From: Sipunculus nudus
Taxonomy: Eukaryota; Annelida; Sipuncula; Golfingiida; Sipunculidae
DNA length: 64,000 bases
Direction of reading: 5' to 3'
Assembly (NCBI GenBank): GCA_026874595.1
Contig: CM049306.1
Span: 10,997,019 to 11,061,018 of the forward strand
The position numbers and the translations under genes were made by a program. This document shows, one piece after another, positions 41,201 through 56,200 of the stretch. Every line of letters begins with the position of its first letter. The first letter of the stretch is position 1. The notes below the pieces were generated by a model, which had not been told where the DNA came from, made no database searches, and saw nothing but the letters and a program-made list of their open reading frames with translations.

Positions 41201-44200
41201 AATAAATTTACTATTCTACAGATTTGCTGCCTCTTTTTTATTAAAAAAAATAGTAGGCTCAGGATAAAATATCATCTAGATCTTACCAACAATGTACAAT
41301 CATTGAAGCTGGTCAACAAAACATCCACTTCAATCCTCAAGTCATAATCCAAATTAATAATAAGGCAATATCAGGTGATATACTACTGAATAAATGAAAA
41401 GTTAAAAATAATATTACATAAATCTTATACATATTCAAATAATGAAAGATGCACATTCAAGTACACCATATCAATTATACTGTTATTACCTCTGATGAAG
41501 CTGTGACTCTAGGCTTTGTGCATAGCGGACCTTTTCATTAAGCTGACCCTTAAGAGTCTGGATGTGGTCCTCTAGCGCCACACGTTGTCCCTCACACTCA
41601 TCAGCTCGAGCCTTTGAGGATACAACTTCTCCAGCCTGTCAAAATCACAACAGTCTTCAAACTGTCTCAGCTTATTTATAAGTAACAATTGCAATGTTAA
41701 CATTATGTTGCATTGGTTACTGCTACAGTAGAGTGTTATTTATCTGAATGCTGTTCATCCATAACGTTGTTTATCTAAAATTGAAAACTTGACAACCAAA
41801 ATTTGACTGTCTATCTGAAATCCAAACAATGAAATATTTTCAACAATGAATTAAATTATGATTTTCCAGGGCCAATTAACAATAAGTTCAATGTATTTTA
41901 CATGATAAACTGATTAAATTGATGGAAAATTGAACAAAAAATGTGGTTGCCAATATTTATTTTGGACTAGCTTCATTTACTTGTGTCTGTCAATCTCTGG
42001 TAAACTTGGGTGCTTGGTAGCAGGTTAGTGAATCATGTGGATTTATTTATACTAGGAGCCATTTATTCAAACAAAACCTCTATCCTGGAGCTGTTTGGAT
42101 AATGCTCCACAGTTATATGATTAACTAAACTGATAACCTCACCTGGACATGTACTTTGACACAGGGTCCTGTATGTAAACATAACATAAACTGATTTGTC
42201 CATGTTAATATAATGTTAATCCAAAGTGATTGAAGGTAGGGGTCATCCTCATTGTTTTTCATTAAGGATATGTCCCCTGCACTGTCTATGGAATGAGTAT
42301 TTGGTAATTAAAAGATAAGAATTGTATGTTATTATTTAGCCTTCAGAATTTCAGGTTCTAAATGCATGGTGCTGTGAATAATCTAGAATTCATAACCTGT
42401 AAAAAAGACATTAGACTATAACCTAGGTAGACTTGATGATCTGGATAAATATCATCCAGGTACAAATGAACTCAGAGTGGATCTGTGAGGTTCTATCCAC
42501 TGTGGCACTAACGGGGCCTGGACCAGGGATGTTCCACTCTGTAACCCTGAACGCCCAGGTTACATCCTACACCTCAGCCTTCAATTCTTAACGGATACAA
42601 AGTTCCACCAGAGGACATCGAAGAAACCAAACTACTGATTAAACACAAACTAACCAGTTCAGCCGCCTTCTTTTCTAGTGTCTGCTTCTCCTGAGAGATT
42701 ATTCTTAGATCCTCCTTTGCATCATCAAGGTCACTTCGTAAGTGGAAAACTTCAGAGGACACTGGTAAAATACAATCATGATTAATTAATAACTTCACAT
42801 AAAATAAAAGGAAAAATGTTTTTGTTTTACAAAGTTCCTCAGTAAAATGAGTGTATCCTTACCAATAAATTGTACATGATTGTTTATGTGATGACAGTAC
42901 AATAAAATACAGTACAACATAAAAACTTTCCCTTTGATACACATTATATTATCAAATGAACTTAGTGCCATTTTCAGTATGATCTACAAATTAACAGGTT
43001 GAACATAAGGACCATTTACTAAATAATTATAATTTATAATTGGTATTTAAAGCATAATATTAATTTTTCAGTAACTGTCAAGATGACTTGTTTCCTGTGC
43101 AAGAAAAGAAAAAGAGATCAATTCACTAATTTGGCCATGGAATATAAAGATTTCTAATTTTTAGATTTCATTTAAGCCTCTTATTAATTAACATATGATA
43201 TACTGAGAGAAAGAGTGTAACTGATCATCCTTACTTCAATGCTTATGAAAATGAACGGTCCTCTGATAGTGATTTACTTACAAAGAGTTCGGCTCTCCTC
43301 AGATGCTCGAAGCTGTTCCTTAAACATTTCAAGCTCCCCTGGGTCCTGTAAAACAAAAACAATCTCTCCAGCACTGTCAAATATCACAGGCTAAGTACAA
43401 AAATTCAAGATATACACCTAATGATACAAAGCTTGATCAAACTACAACACTTATTCACTGAGAGAATCACAGGACCATGAGAACGTTGACAATCCTAAAC
43501 AATAAAGAGTCAGCAGTGATCAGAGAACCATGGTTATGACATTGCTTTGCGAAGATGACCTTGATGATAAAATTTTTGTAGATGACCTAGAGAAGACTTG
43601 TCAGGTTAATCCGGGCAAGGAAGAACCTCCCACATGCTGGTAACATGTGACTTATTATTTGATTTATGATCCCCTCCCCATGCATGAGTGAACCACACAC
43701 ATGTGGATTGTGATGGAATTCAATTAATCATGTTTTTATCTTTACCAGACAATACCAGCTCACTCAGAAGTGCTAACGGTGTAGTATCAGTGTAAAACAG
43801 CTTTCACCAGTGGCAAATCGCCCCCAAATCGCCCCGAGTTTCTATGCACATCAGTACGGTTTTTAAATACACATATAATAAGGCTTTATGTAGTAGGTTA
43901 TACTGTGAGTTAAAATGCTTAATGAATAAAATATTTGATATTTGAAGTTTTTGCCAGTAAAAACTTTGGGGGAGGGGGGGGGGGGACAGTTTATGCCATT
44001 GCTCTGGCAAAAACTCAATCATTTGCAGTAAAACCCTGCTGCCACAATGATATAAATAATGGTTCTGTAGATTTCAAAGCAAAGATGATACTCCAAACTT
44101 CTATAATTTGAGTTGCACCATTTGACAAGTTATAAAACCAATGAGGCAATTATGGCAGCATTATTCTTGTTTGGTAACCACCAAAGGCTGTGCCTCAAGA

Positions 44201-47200
44201 CAGAATTCAGAAGTACCAATCTGGATAGAATTCAACTATAACATATTAATATATGCAAGAACTAATACACATATGTAGTTTCACTAAGAAACATCAAATT
44301 AATTAAGCACAGTGTGAAGAATCTAAAGAATTACAAGGCCACTGTGTGAAATAACACAGCTTGAAATAACATCAAGAGATACTGCAGGTTATTTCCAGCT
44401 AATAATATAGATACAATAGGCAGTTATATTTACAGCTGAATTTGTACACAAAAACATGTTTAATTTCTTACATCAGACTTGCTCCTGGCTTGGGATGCAG
44501 TGATATCACTGAAAAATCAAATCAAATATAATGCATTAATGGTCCTATATTACTGGCACAGTGAATTTTAGCAACTAAGTGCAAAATCTGAAAAATCCTG
44601 GTACAAAGTTCTGGTGTTTAAAAGATAACATTAAAAAGGTGGCCCACCAGGCAAGCTGGGCTAAAAACATCATATCAGTAATATGTTTGAAAATTAAAAA
44701 CATACTTGAAACTATACTACTTTTATAAACCCTGTGGTGATACTACAGCAATAATACATCTCCAGCCACCTGTTACTAGGATTCTGATCTGTTATTATGT
44801 AACACATTTATATTAACAAACAGAAACCACTGGAACACAAAGGTCCTCAATACAATTTCTTCCAAATGGCAGCAATATGGCCATAATGGATGTGAGAATG
44901 GTTGAATAATCTAATAAAAAGAACCAGTCTTTAAAAACATCACGGCAATATCTAAAAGATTTACTGAGATAATACATGCAACAGGAATAACAAGATGGCT
45001 GACTGGCAGCCATATTGTACAGGTTAGAGGGACGTATTTCCAAGCCCTATATATTATCATATAAGGTGCACATGTTGGGTGCACTAGAAAAGTTTTTTCT
45101 ATCAAGTGTTTGGCATCATGTTATACATCAAACTCAAGATCAACACCTGAAATTTTATTTTATTCCAGAAAAACAGGGGGTTCCGTATCTTGTTTTTCCG
45201 CTAGAGACCAGCTTCTGAAGTTTACTATAGTGCACCACAGATGTCGCCACCTGCCGAGCCATGCCCACACCACCAGCACTGACACATTCAATCTCCTCAA
45301 ACAGCACAAAAAATTTTGACTACCTCTGAGAAAAAAAAATTATTTAAAGTCTCCTGTCTCCTCCATCTTGAACCAATATATTTTCCCTCATACATTTAAT
45401 GCCTAACATTCTCTGCTGCACTACAATATTTAATGCCTGCTCACTCTTGACGCCACAAAATGGGCTGACCTTGACTGGACCTGGAAATAGGTCCCTCTAA
45501 CCTATAATGGTTGGGTCTGAAATTCAATAGGAAACCTCCTCTCCTGGGGTGATCTGTACTTTGTAGGGTTAGAGCACTAATGGGAGCAAATCATGATTCT
45601 GAAATTGAGAAAGACATTATGCACCTTGAATGGCGCTCATAAAAACTGTGTACAAAACAAGGGACCCATGGGTCACGGCGCTCAGCTGATCGTGATTGGA
45701 CTATAAATGTTTCTCCACTGTGATACTATATCGAGTCGATAAAGCTTATGAATATCATGTACATGTTGGGCTATTATAAAGGAATGTAATGTAATATGTG
45801 AGTAAATGATAAATGAAATTACCTGACTGATGGATTAATAGAGTCAAATAAAGTGGTTCATTTTTTATTTATTTAGGAGGGGTTGAAAATTGTGATATAT
45901 TTGAGCAAATATGAATGCAATGACAGCAGTAATAAGCAGTAGTAGAATGATGATAAGGCTATTTGTTGAAGGATCTAAAGTGTATGGTAGTCTGCAAGCA
46001 TTCAATTTGACAGATATGATGTTATGATTAACTATGCTGATGAAGTGATTTATGAATATGTGACTGTATGACACAATATCTCTTTAGTCTTGACAAGGTA
46101 CATTATTGTGATGCCCACTATGTCTACATATTACACAATATTGAAATTATTTCTGGCATGTACATAGGTACCTATGGACGAATAGTTATACAAAATATTA
46201 AAGTATGAATATATCTGATTCATCTTGTTCTTGCTTACTGAGGCTGACTTTGGGATGGGGTTCGGAGAAGGGAAAAGTGAGGGCAGCACAAAGGTGGATG
46301 TAGAAATATTCTATTGTAATGTTTTTCATTTATATAAGAATATGAAAAGCTAAGAGGAAAGGGGCCCTCCTACTTGGTTATAGTAAAGTTCTAAATATAT
46401 GATTGCAAACTAATACTCTGACAAGACTGTCATGAAGAAAAACAGTAAAAGTTTTGAGATACTGTGTTGCATACGAAAATTTACAGATGGACAGGCAAGT
46501 GGACAGTATGGACTAATACCTTTATTTCACTTTCAAGAGAATAATGCATTTAAGTTTATATATAATCCTATTTTTTTAAGCAGATCCACTTTTTCCATTA
46601 AGAAGTTTTTATCTGAATCATTTTTTTATTTACAGGTTTATAAATTTTTAATTAAAAAACTGAAAATATAAGTTAAAATATTAGAATTGTTGCAAAAGTT
46701 GCAGTCATTATATATACAGAGTAAAAAACATTGGGTCATATTATGCATACACATATATTTTATTATTTTTAAATCATAAATGTTTAAACTGATTTTAAAA
46801 GAAAATAATGCCACAACATGGTATCCACAAGAATATTACTTGAATCACTATTAAAAAGTTTTGCACATTGGAGTTTTCAGGACATGCTTAATTTTATTCA
46901 CCAAAATAAAATAAAAGTAAATTTGATAAAATAAAACATCTTTTCAAATAAAGTATACACACTGTTGGTTGAATGAGGGACAAACAATATCATTGTGCTA
47001 ATTACTATCCCAGTTTTAATTAATTACTGGAATTAATAGTCAATTTCACACCTGGTGAAGTTTTTACTCTTCTGAAGTAAGGAATTACTTATCTCATGAA
47101 CATCCACACTTTCACAGCAATACACCACTTTGTGGACACAATTAAATGTACACTTTAATCATTGTAACCCTGGTGGTTCAATACAAACTCTAAAATGTAG

Positions 47201-50200
47201 CATGTCCAAGAATAAAATAAAATACAGAAAAATTATAACATTCATCTAGTTTATGCACCAGCTGGGGGGGGGGGGATTGAGTGCAGGGCAGAGGGGAAGC
47301 CTGCTAGTAGTGGTCAAGCTGGGCCAAGATAAGCTGCCTGGGGTGGGTTACATAATGAAAGTGAAGGCTGTACTACTAGGTGGGCTAGATGTAAACAACA
47401 CTTGACATGGTGTATGAAAACATGAATAAAAGCTATTCATTCCAATCAATTTCTTTTGAAAGTTCAGATTTTAAAAGATTAAATCCTTATGCATATATGC
47501 TGGGAAAATTAAATCAACAGTGCCAAAGTTGGACAAAATTTAAGGTATTGATTTTTTATTTATGCTAATAACTTGAAAAATTTGCAAAATTCAGTTCTAA
47601 TTTTGGGTAAACAATTGAATCTTGATTAAATAAAGTTATATTCCTGAAAAAAAGTCTCTAGGTTCAGCCATTCTCATGTTAGGTGAGTAAATATATTTCC
47701 TGATTTTTAAAAAAATCTCATTATGTTTTGGCCCATAACTTCAAAATAATACCCAATACTGACCTAATTTTTAGTATGTTCATAGAAAATGTATAAAAGA
47801 ATGTGAATACTAAATACGATCAAAAACAGATCAGTGGTTTTGATATTAGGCAGCCTTGAAGTGTAACAATGGCTTTTTTTATGGAAAACAGAGTTTTTTT
47901 TCCTTAATATCTCAAAGGAACAAAGTCCTAATGACCCAATTTTTGGTATGGTAGGAGATTTTTGGGACATCTAAAAATATGTCAACAGCCTGGGGAGCAT
48001 AGAGATGTGCACTGAATGACCTACAGTCATCAAAGCGGACAGCTTGACAATGTAAGGGAATACAACAAGAGCCTCCAAAAAAATTCAATAACTAGCCTAA
48101 TTTTGCAGCTTTTATTTTCAAATTTCAGATTTTAACAGATTAAATCCTTATGTATACATGGTGTGAAAATTAAATCCACAGTACTTACAGGAAAAAAACG
48201 TGCCATGGCCAAAGTTGGGCAAAATTTAAGGTACCAATTTTATATTTTTGCCAATATTTAAAAAAATTTAACAAATTTTGATCTAATTTTTGGTATACAA
48301 TTAAATTTTGATTAATTAAAGTTGTATTACTGGAAAAAAGTCCCTACCTTTAACACTTTTGGTCTTAAGTGACCAAATATATTCCTGATTTTTTTACAAA
48401 GTCCATTATGTTTGGGCCCATAACTTTTTTAAATTATATAATACTGACTTAATATCTGGCATGTACATAGGAACTATATAGAGAAATATTTATGGTAAAT
48501 ATGAAGAAAACCAGATGAGTGGTTTTGATATTAGGCAGTCCTGAAGTGTGAAAATAGATTTCTAATAAAAAATTGAGGTTTTTCCTTAATATCTCAAAGG
48601 AACGAAGTCCTATTGACCAAATTTTTGGCATGGAAGGAGATTATGGGGACATCTAACTTTATGCCGAAATTCAGATTCGTAGGTCCAACTTTGTCGAAAC
48701 GTGCCAGTCTTACGGACGGACATCCAGACGGACAGACAGACAGACGGACGGACGGACGGACGGACAGACAGACAGACAGACAGACGACGGACAATGGACC
48801 ATGATTATAGCTCAGATGACTTATAGTCAGCTGAGCTAAAAATTCACAGACCATGTTATGGAGGCCATATTGCACATGGGGAAGGTCTTTTATTCAACAG
48901 GGCTAGAGCCTTCAAGATCATAGGCACCAATCATCCCTGTGAATTTGACAAATCAAAAGAAAATCAACAGTTGTGCTGTGATAGCCATATTGGGTTTTGG
49001 ATTGGTCTGTAATTTGATAGGGCTGGAGTATTCATAGACACCTATCATCTCTGTGAATTTGAAATATTCACTGTTTTACTGACAGATGGAAATGGACAGG
49101 GCGATCATTGTAGGGCACCACTTTTCTAGTTACAAAATACAGACCCACCTGTTTTGTGCAGCGCTGGGTGCTTCGTGAACTTCTGCATAATGTTTCTGAA
49201 GCTCGTCAGGTCCAGGGAGTGCAGCTCGACAGAGAGGGCACAAGAAACCCTGAAAACAGTCAGCAACTAACGATAATAAGATTAACCAACTGACCCCATT
49301 TCATATATAAACTCTGTATTCTCTGTTATCATTTCATTTACCTTTTACATAATTACACAATTCTATATGCCTCATTACTGCTATTTTAAAAAGAAACAGT
49401 TCAATAATAATGATATTATAAAACATATTTTTTTCTTTTTGTAAATTTAATTGATGTTTTACCATGTACAAACTGATATGCAGGGGTAACTGAATTTGTT
49501 TAAATAAGAAATATTTAATTTATTTTTATGTAAGAAATACTGAAAAATCATGAACCTTGACAAAAGGGACCAATTAAACAAATTTATTGGAGACTTGTTT
49601 AAATATTTAGTATTTAACACACACATTTGGAAACATGGGCTGATACAGAGAGGCAAAACAGAGAGATAGTGGCATGTAAAAACATCTTAACTTTTCAAAG
49701 GAAAGACAGAAAGTCCGGGAGACAGATCAGGGGTTAGTGACAGTGTTAAGAGTAGGACAGAAGAATACAAAGCTGTACTGTTGGTGTGTGAGGATATTAT
49801 GATATAATAAAGAAAATACCACAGATCAGGAGAGATTTAAAAGGTGATCAAAAACAATAAGATGACAGTGCAGAATGAAAGAGAAAGAATAAGACATCAG
49901 TTGAAAGGTCAATAGGTCATCAGAAAGGTCAAAAGGTCAAAAGAAAGAAAGGTTGATAAGGGCAAAAGGTCAAAAGATAGAAAGGTCAAAAGAAAGAAAG
50001 CTCAAAAAAAAAGAAAGAAAGAGGATATGAGTGTGTTGTAAATAAAGCACAAACATCTACTTTAACCTTTATACAAAAGACATTTTCTGTATATTAAATA
50101 TTGACTTCACAAACTACACAATGTGGGTCCATAAACAAAACACTGAAATGAAACAAAGTAAAGCACAAAAATTAGCCCTGGTTAGGCAGAGATTAGTCTG

Positions 50201-53200
50201 AGATCAAGAAACTATGTTAGTCACAATTATACAGCTTTGATACAAATTAAATGAGGCACCACACCATGCTGTACACATGTGACACCATCATTCCTATATA
50301 AGCTCATACTGTATGATGTTAAAACTACCACCTACACACTGTATCACTCACACACTGTATAGTTATATACACCATAATTCAGATAATGTGTAGACTTATT
50401 TTTTGGGGCAAACCCCACTGAGTGATAAATATGAAGTAACAGAATGTTTATAAGTGTTATATATTATGTATGATACGTGATATATGTACTTCTTTCATGC
50501 TGACCTAATGTTTATATTAAACCAATTTATATTTATATTAAACAAACAAAAACTAAAATTTCGGAGCAATTTCTCTCTTCCTTTTAAGCTGTACAATGTG
50601 AATGCTTAAGTTTCATTGAAGTTTAAACCATGAAGCCATCTTGATATTCCATTCATATGTGTACCACATATACACAAAGTCATTCAGTTAGTGAAGGTTA
50701 ATCTATTGTTTCACCATTCAGACTCTACTGTTACTGTTAGTGATTCAGCTTTCCGCATTACACTCAGTTTGTTTACAAGATTTTGTCTCTTTTTATCATT
50801 AATTAATGTATGCATTCTATTAAATTACTTAGAAAACAACATATTTACTAATATATATACAAGTTACAAACAACAAAAGGGACAAATTTTTTCTATAAAA
50901 CTAAAAAGAAAAAGTAGCATCCACAAAACTAGAAATGAAAACTATTCACCAAACAGAATATACTATGAATATACAAGATAACAAGATGAAAGAGCACAAT
51001 ACACAAAGAAATAAAGTATCAATCAAAGAGCAACGCAACAACATGTAGACCAAGCCGTGTCAGAACTATGGTCCCAGTTAACCCAAGCACAGCATGCAGG
51101 CGCTGTAAAGCAACAAACCTTCGCCTCCGCAGAGGCATGTTGGGAAGGTGAAGTTTCTTCATGAGCGGCGTCAAAATGGATGGTCAGGGACTCGGGAGTG
51201 GCAAAGTTTTGCATACAGATTGGACAGAGGAACCCCTGAGAGACACAAACATTGGGAGTCACAATAACTCTTTGTATTTAAGGATTTAAGATAACACAGG
51301 AAGTCACAAACCTGTTTAAAAAATGAATTTAAGATACAAACAGTGGGCATTTTGTTAATTGTTTGTTCTCACTCGGTAACAAACATTGGGAATCTTTATG
51401 CCAGTTTCTCTTACAGAATCGACTTTCATATATCAATTATGAGTTACATGTATATTACATGTATTTCTTTGTATTAAATACAAGATATATATATATATAT
51501 TTATATATATTAATATGTGTGTGTGGGCTGTATATGTATAGTTTGCATATTATGCTGATATTTCCACACCATGTATTTATAGGTTATCTGCAAATCTTAA
51601 ACACATCAAACACAGGCATGTGAGCCCATTATGATCAGTTCTGTATCCCATAAAATCATAAACCATAATAGTCAGATCAATAAATCAATATCTCATTCAC
51701 ATTAATCTGATCTTGCACTCAGAATTATGTGACATTAAAACATAAATGATCTATGCACTGTGATCCCTCAGGAATCAGACCTTTAAATGAAAACTTTGTG
51801 ATAAAAATTTCTATGTACTACTGCAATTTTATTTATGGTTTAAATCCTGATATAACTGAGTCAAATAATTCAAAGATACAATAATCTTTAATTACAAATA
51901 TTACAGACAAACTGACTTAACCATGAATAAATATGACATTTTAATAAGGGGATTAATCATAATTATTTAAATAACTGTTGTTAAATCTTATTGTTTGTGG
52001 TTTTTTAACATGGGATGAAATTAGTCAAATTTAAATATTTAGCCAGAAGGGTCTAAATATAAATGATTTCTGAATTCCATGCAAGAAAATCTCAAGCCGT
52101 CATCATTGTTCACGGTACATCATAGTAATATTTAATATTCTGTGTATTTTAAAACATACCTAAGCAGTTAATATACTGTTATTAACTATTATTACGTCTT
52201 GATATTTTTCACTGAAGAATCACCATGTTATAACAGAGCAGATGACCTTCAAACCTATATGGTCTGTGCAATAAAAAAACATGTGTCCAAGCTGTCTGTA
52301 CAATATAGTTCTTGTCTTTGAGAATGCCTGACAAAGGAAAAACAATGTAAAAGCAAATCTTATCTTTATATGTCAATGAAAATTTACCACAAAAGAAGCA
52401 CTGGATGGACATATTTCATTCATTCTTACAGAAATTGAGTAGTTTATCTTAATTTGCAGGTAATTCATTACTAATCATGACTGTTCATGTAAGGCCAGGC
52501 TATAATCAGGAGAATATGTAAAACTTCTGATACAGAAACATAAACTTGTAAATATTAACAATTATACATTGCAGTATGGAATCCCTTAAATTCTCCCCTC
52601 TGTCTCCTTTCAACTTTAATTGTCAGATGTTCAAAGTAAACTTTTCAAGCAATTTATTGAATCACCACTCTCCAAGGCTAAGACTGAATCTGTGTGACGA
52701 CATGTTGAGGCCGAGACTTAGTTGAAGTCATTACCCTCCATGTCAGGTTCCAGATCACTCTCCTCACACAGCGGTTATACACAACAGTCATCCCAAATCT
52801 CCTGTTTTAACTGCTGTTTTGTATTTCAAAGTTCTCTGGGTTACACCACCAGGGCTAGCACAGAACAAAGAACTGTAATCTGACCAACGGGAATGTGGTA
52901 GCACATTGTGCGTCCAGCTCAAAAGTTTAAACATGAACACCCCCTGGCCCTGTACCAGAACTGGTGTAGTCACACCAATAAGAACAGGTGATGTAGGAGT
53001 AAACTTTTGTCTGATTTCAATTCTTTGCACTTGAGATCTGGGATGACTGCAGTGTTAACCATGGCATGAGGAGCGTAGGGTCCACACAGCCTTTGGATCT
53101 GATGTCTGAATTCTGGTCTGAGTGAACAATGAGTGCATTTACATTACATTCCAGGTAGGCTAAGGCTAGATTAGAGAACTGTGGGAAAATGATTTGTTAC

Positions 53201-56200
53201 AAGTGACCCATGGGTCAAGATGCTCAGCTGACAAGGAAGACATTCACAAAAGGTGTACGTGGTATCCCCATTTAACTGTAGCAATTAAAGTTCTCCAATT
53301 TTGACAGGGAGAAAAAGTTTCATGATAATATGTCCAGCCATTCCCATGAAATCAAGCCTTTTTGTATGCAGTCAGCTGAGCTAAAAATGCTCATGCATAA
53401 CTTTTTAAGGATATCCCTGGATATCAAGACAGAAGATTCTAGGTCCAACAGTAATTTCTGTACCCTGTCTGACTTTCTGGGTGCTAAAAATGATTTTGGC
53501 CAGTAATATAGATCACCATTACCTAATTTCAGGTTTCCATGGAGACTGCCTTAGATATTTGGTCTGCAGCATGCAAAATATCGGTCAGCATGATCTAATT
53601 TCAGGTTTCCATGGAGACTGCCTTAGATATTTGGTCTGCAGCATGCAAAATATCGGTCAGCATGATCTAATTTCAGGTTTCCATGGTGATTGCCCAAGAC
53701 ATCCCTGTATTTTACATTGGAACATTCTAGGGCAAGCAGATACAATTTGTGCCCATCTGATTTTCAGGTACGCTCTGAACACAGCACATGACCTCCCACT
53801 CACATGCTGTGAGAAATGGAAGGATTCTTCAGGTTTGGCAAGCTGCCAAACACCCAGTCAATTTGCGCTGGGAAAGGATATCAGGCCACACCAGCAAGTT
53901 AGTATAGAGACTGTATAGGTGACAATGGCATCTTGTGTTTTCCATCGAGGGTTGGAAAAAGTCTGTGCTACCAGGCACTTTCGACAGCAGTGCAAATCAA
54001 CTGGCACCTAAAAGAACAGATCTGATTGTGCTGATGATACCTGCAATGTGATTGGTTAAATACTACATAGGGGATTTCTACAGAGACATCACCACCTGGT
54101 GGCAAATCCTGACAGGGAACCTAATTTCAGGTTTCCAAAGAGATTTGCCTAGGACCTTCCTGGATGTACAGCTAGAAGTTTCTAGGTCTAACAGTTACAA
54201 TTTAGGTCCTGTTAAAAGACATACTGCTTCCCCTGAAGGTCTCAAAAATGGAGAAAGAAATGCTTAAAAATTGGGAAAATACAGGTGGTTTCACCACTCT
54301 TATGGAAATGATGAAACACTCAATGGTTAATCTGCATCAAAAGAATCATGGCATTCAATGCATTAGTTATTCAGACATCGAAGCTTTTGTATCAAATTTT
54401 TAATTATTCTAGGGGAGGTGCTTTAGAGCCCCATTGCACTGAGGATATAGGTCACAGTGACCTAATTTCAGGTTTCCAATGAGATTTTTTTGGGGGGCTC
54501 CATGGGAGTAACATTGAGAAGATTCTAAGCCTAGTGGATACACTTTGTGCCCAATCTGACTGACTTGGTACTTGAAATCATGTTTTCAGCCTGTAGTTCA
54601 CAAAATATAGGCCACCATGACCTTAATTTCTGGTTTCTAGGAGATTGGCCAAGGACTTCCCTGGATTTAGTAAGAAGTCTCTTGGTCTAATGGTTATGAT
54701 TTGTGCCCTGTTAACAGAGGGACTGCTTCATCTGAAGGTTTAAAAAATAGAGAAAAAAATGCGTAAAAATTAGGAAAAACACAGATGGAATGATGAAACA
54801 CTCCATGCTCAATATGCATGCAAAGAATCATGGCAATCAATGCATTAGTTATTCAAATACTGAAGCTCTTATATAAAATTTTTGATTATTCTGGGGGGTA
54901 CTTTGGAGCCCCATAGCTAGAATATAGGTCACAGTGACCTTATTTTAGGTTTCCAATGAAATTATTATGGACCTCCATGGGTGCTACATAAAAAAGATTC
55001 TAGGCTTAGCTGATACAATTTGTGCTCCATCTGACACAAAATATTATGTTTTCAGCCTGTAGTTTGCAATAGATAGGTCATCATGACCTTATTTCAGGTT
55101 TCCAAAAAGATTGGCCGAGGACCTCCCTAGATGTACAGTAAGAAATTTCTAGGTGTAACGGTCATGTTTTGTGCCCTGTTAATAATTGACCTGCTTTATC
55201 TGAAGGTCTCAAAAACAGAGAAAGGAATGCGTTGAAATTAGAAAAAATACAGGTGGCGCACTAGTCTTCGGGAGAGGATGAAACACTCCATGAACAATAT
55301 GAATGGAAAAAATCATGACAATCAATACATAAGATTTTCAGATATTGGAGCTTTTGTATCAAATTTTTAATTATTCTAGGGGGGGGGGGGGACTTTCAAG
55401 CCCCTAGCTTGGAGATATAAGTCACGGTGACTGAATTTCAGGTTTCCATGGAGATTTTGTATGGACCTCACTGTATGTGGAATTAGAAGATTCCAAGGCA
55501 AGCAGTTATGATCTGTGTCCTGTTAACAGACGGATGGACAGACAAGTCAGATGGACAACGGACAAAGAGTGATTGCTAGAGCTCAGATGACTAAAAGTCA
55601 TCTGAGCTTAAAGTTGTGATCAAATAAAAAAAAATATAAGATAAACAGGAAAACGTTCATTGCCATGAGCCAGCCTTCTGAGTGCTACAGACTGAATCTT
55701 ATTTATTGCCATGAGAGACCAGCCTCTAGGCACAGAGCGGCCTTGAAATCTCTAACACAGATACTCATGCCTGTGATCTGCCATTTAACTGGGTGGCTGA
55801 GGTACAACTAGTTTGCAAAATTTAAACTAGATGTGTCGGAACGACATGAATGCCCCCGCCTGGGGCAAATTAGAAACATTTGTTAAATTTTGTAAAAATT
55901 TTTAAGTTCAGGAAGTGTTGTATGGTCAAAAGTAGGTCAACAAGGGCCAAATGCAAACTCGATCTGTAAAGGGCCATTATCAAGCAACACACCAAAAATC
56001 AGGCCAGTATCTGCAGGCATTGTGAAAAAAAGTCCATATATGTGCATTTTTCATGAAAATTTCTGTCTTTCATGAAATTTTATGTTCAGGATCTGTCATA
56101 TGATGAAAAATAGGTCAACTGGGACGAAACGCGAACTCGATCTGTAAGTGGTCATTATGCGCCCACAGACCAAACAGGCCAGTATCTGTAAGCATTGCAT

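Larger units (their letters stand above)
40357..44471 (-). other. Introns 6-10 of EEA1, plain
   Basis: 40357-40883, 41151-41489, 41636-42654, 42762-43281 and 43346-44471. AT-rich; a G-run at 43968-43985 is the only low-complexity tract. No coding or repeat element recognised. Confidence 0.65.

Noticed and set aside
52788-53030. An 80-codon minus-strand frame in intron 3 as a possible extra exon or gene
   Set aside because: No heptads, zinc finger or recognised domain, and exons 3 and 4 already join in phase without it.
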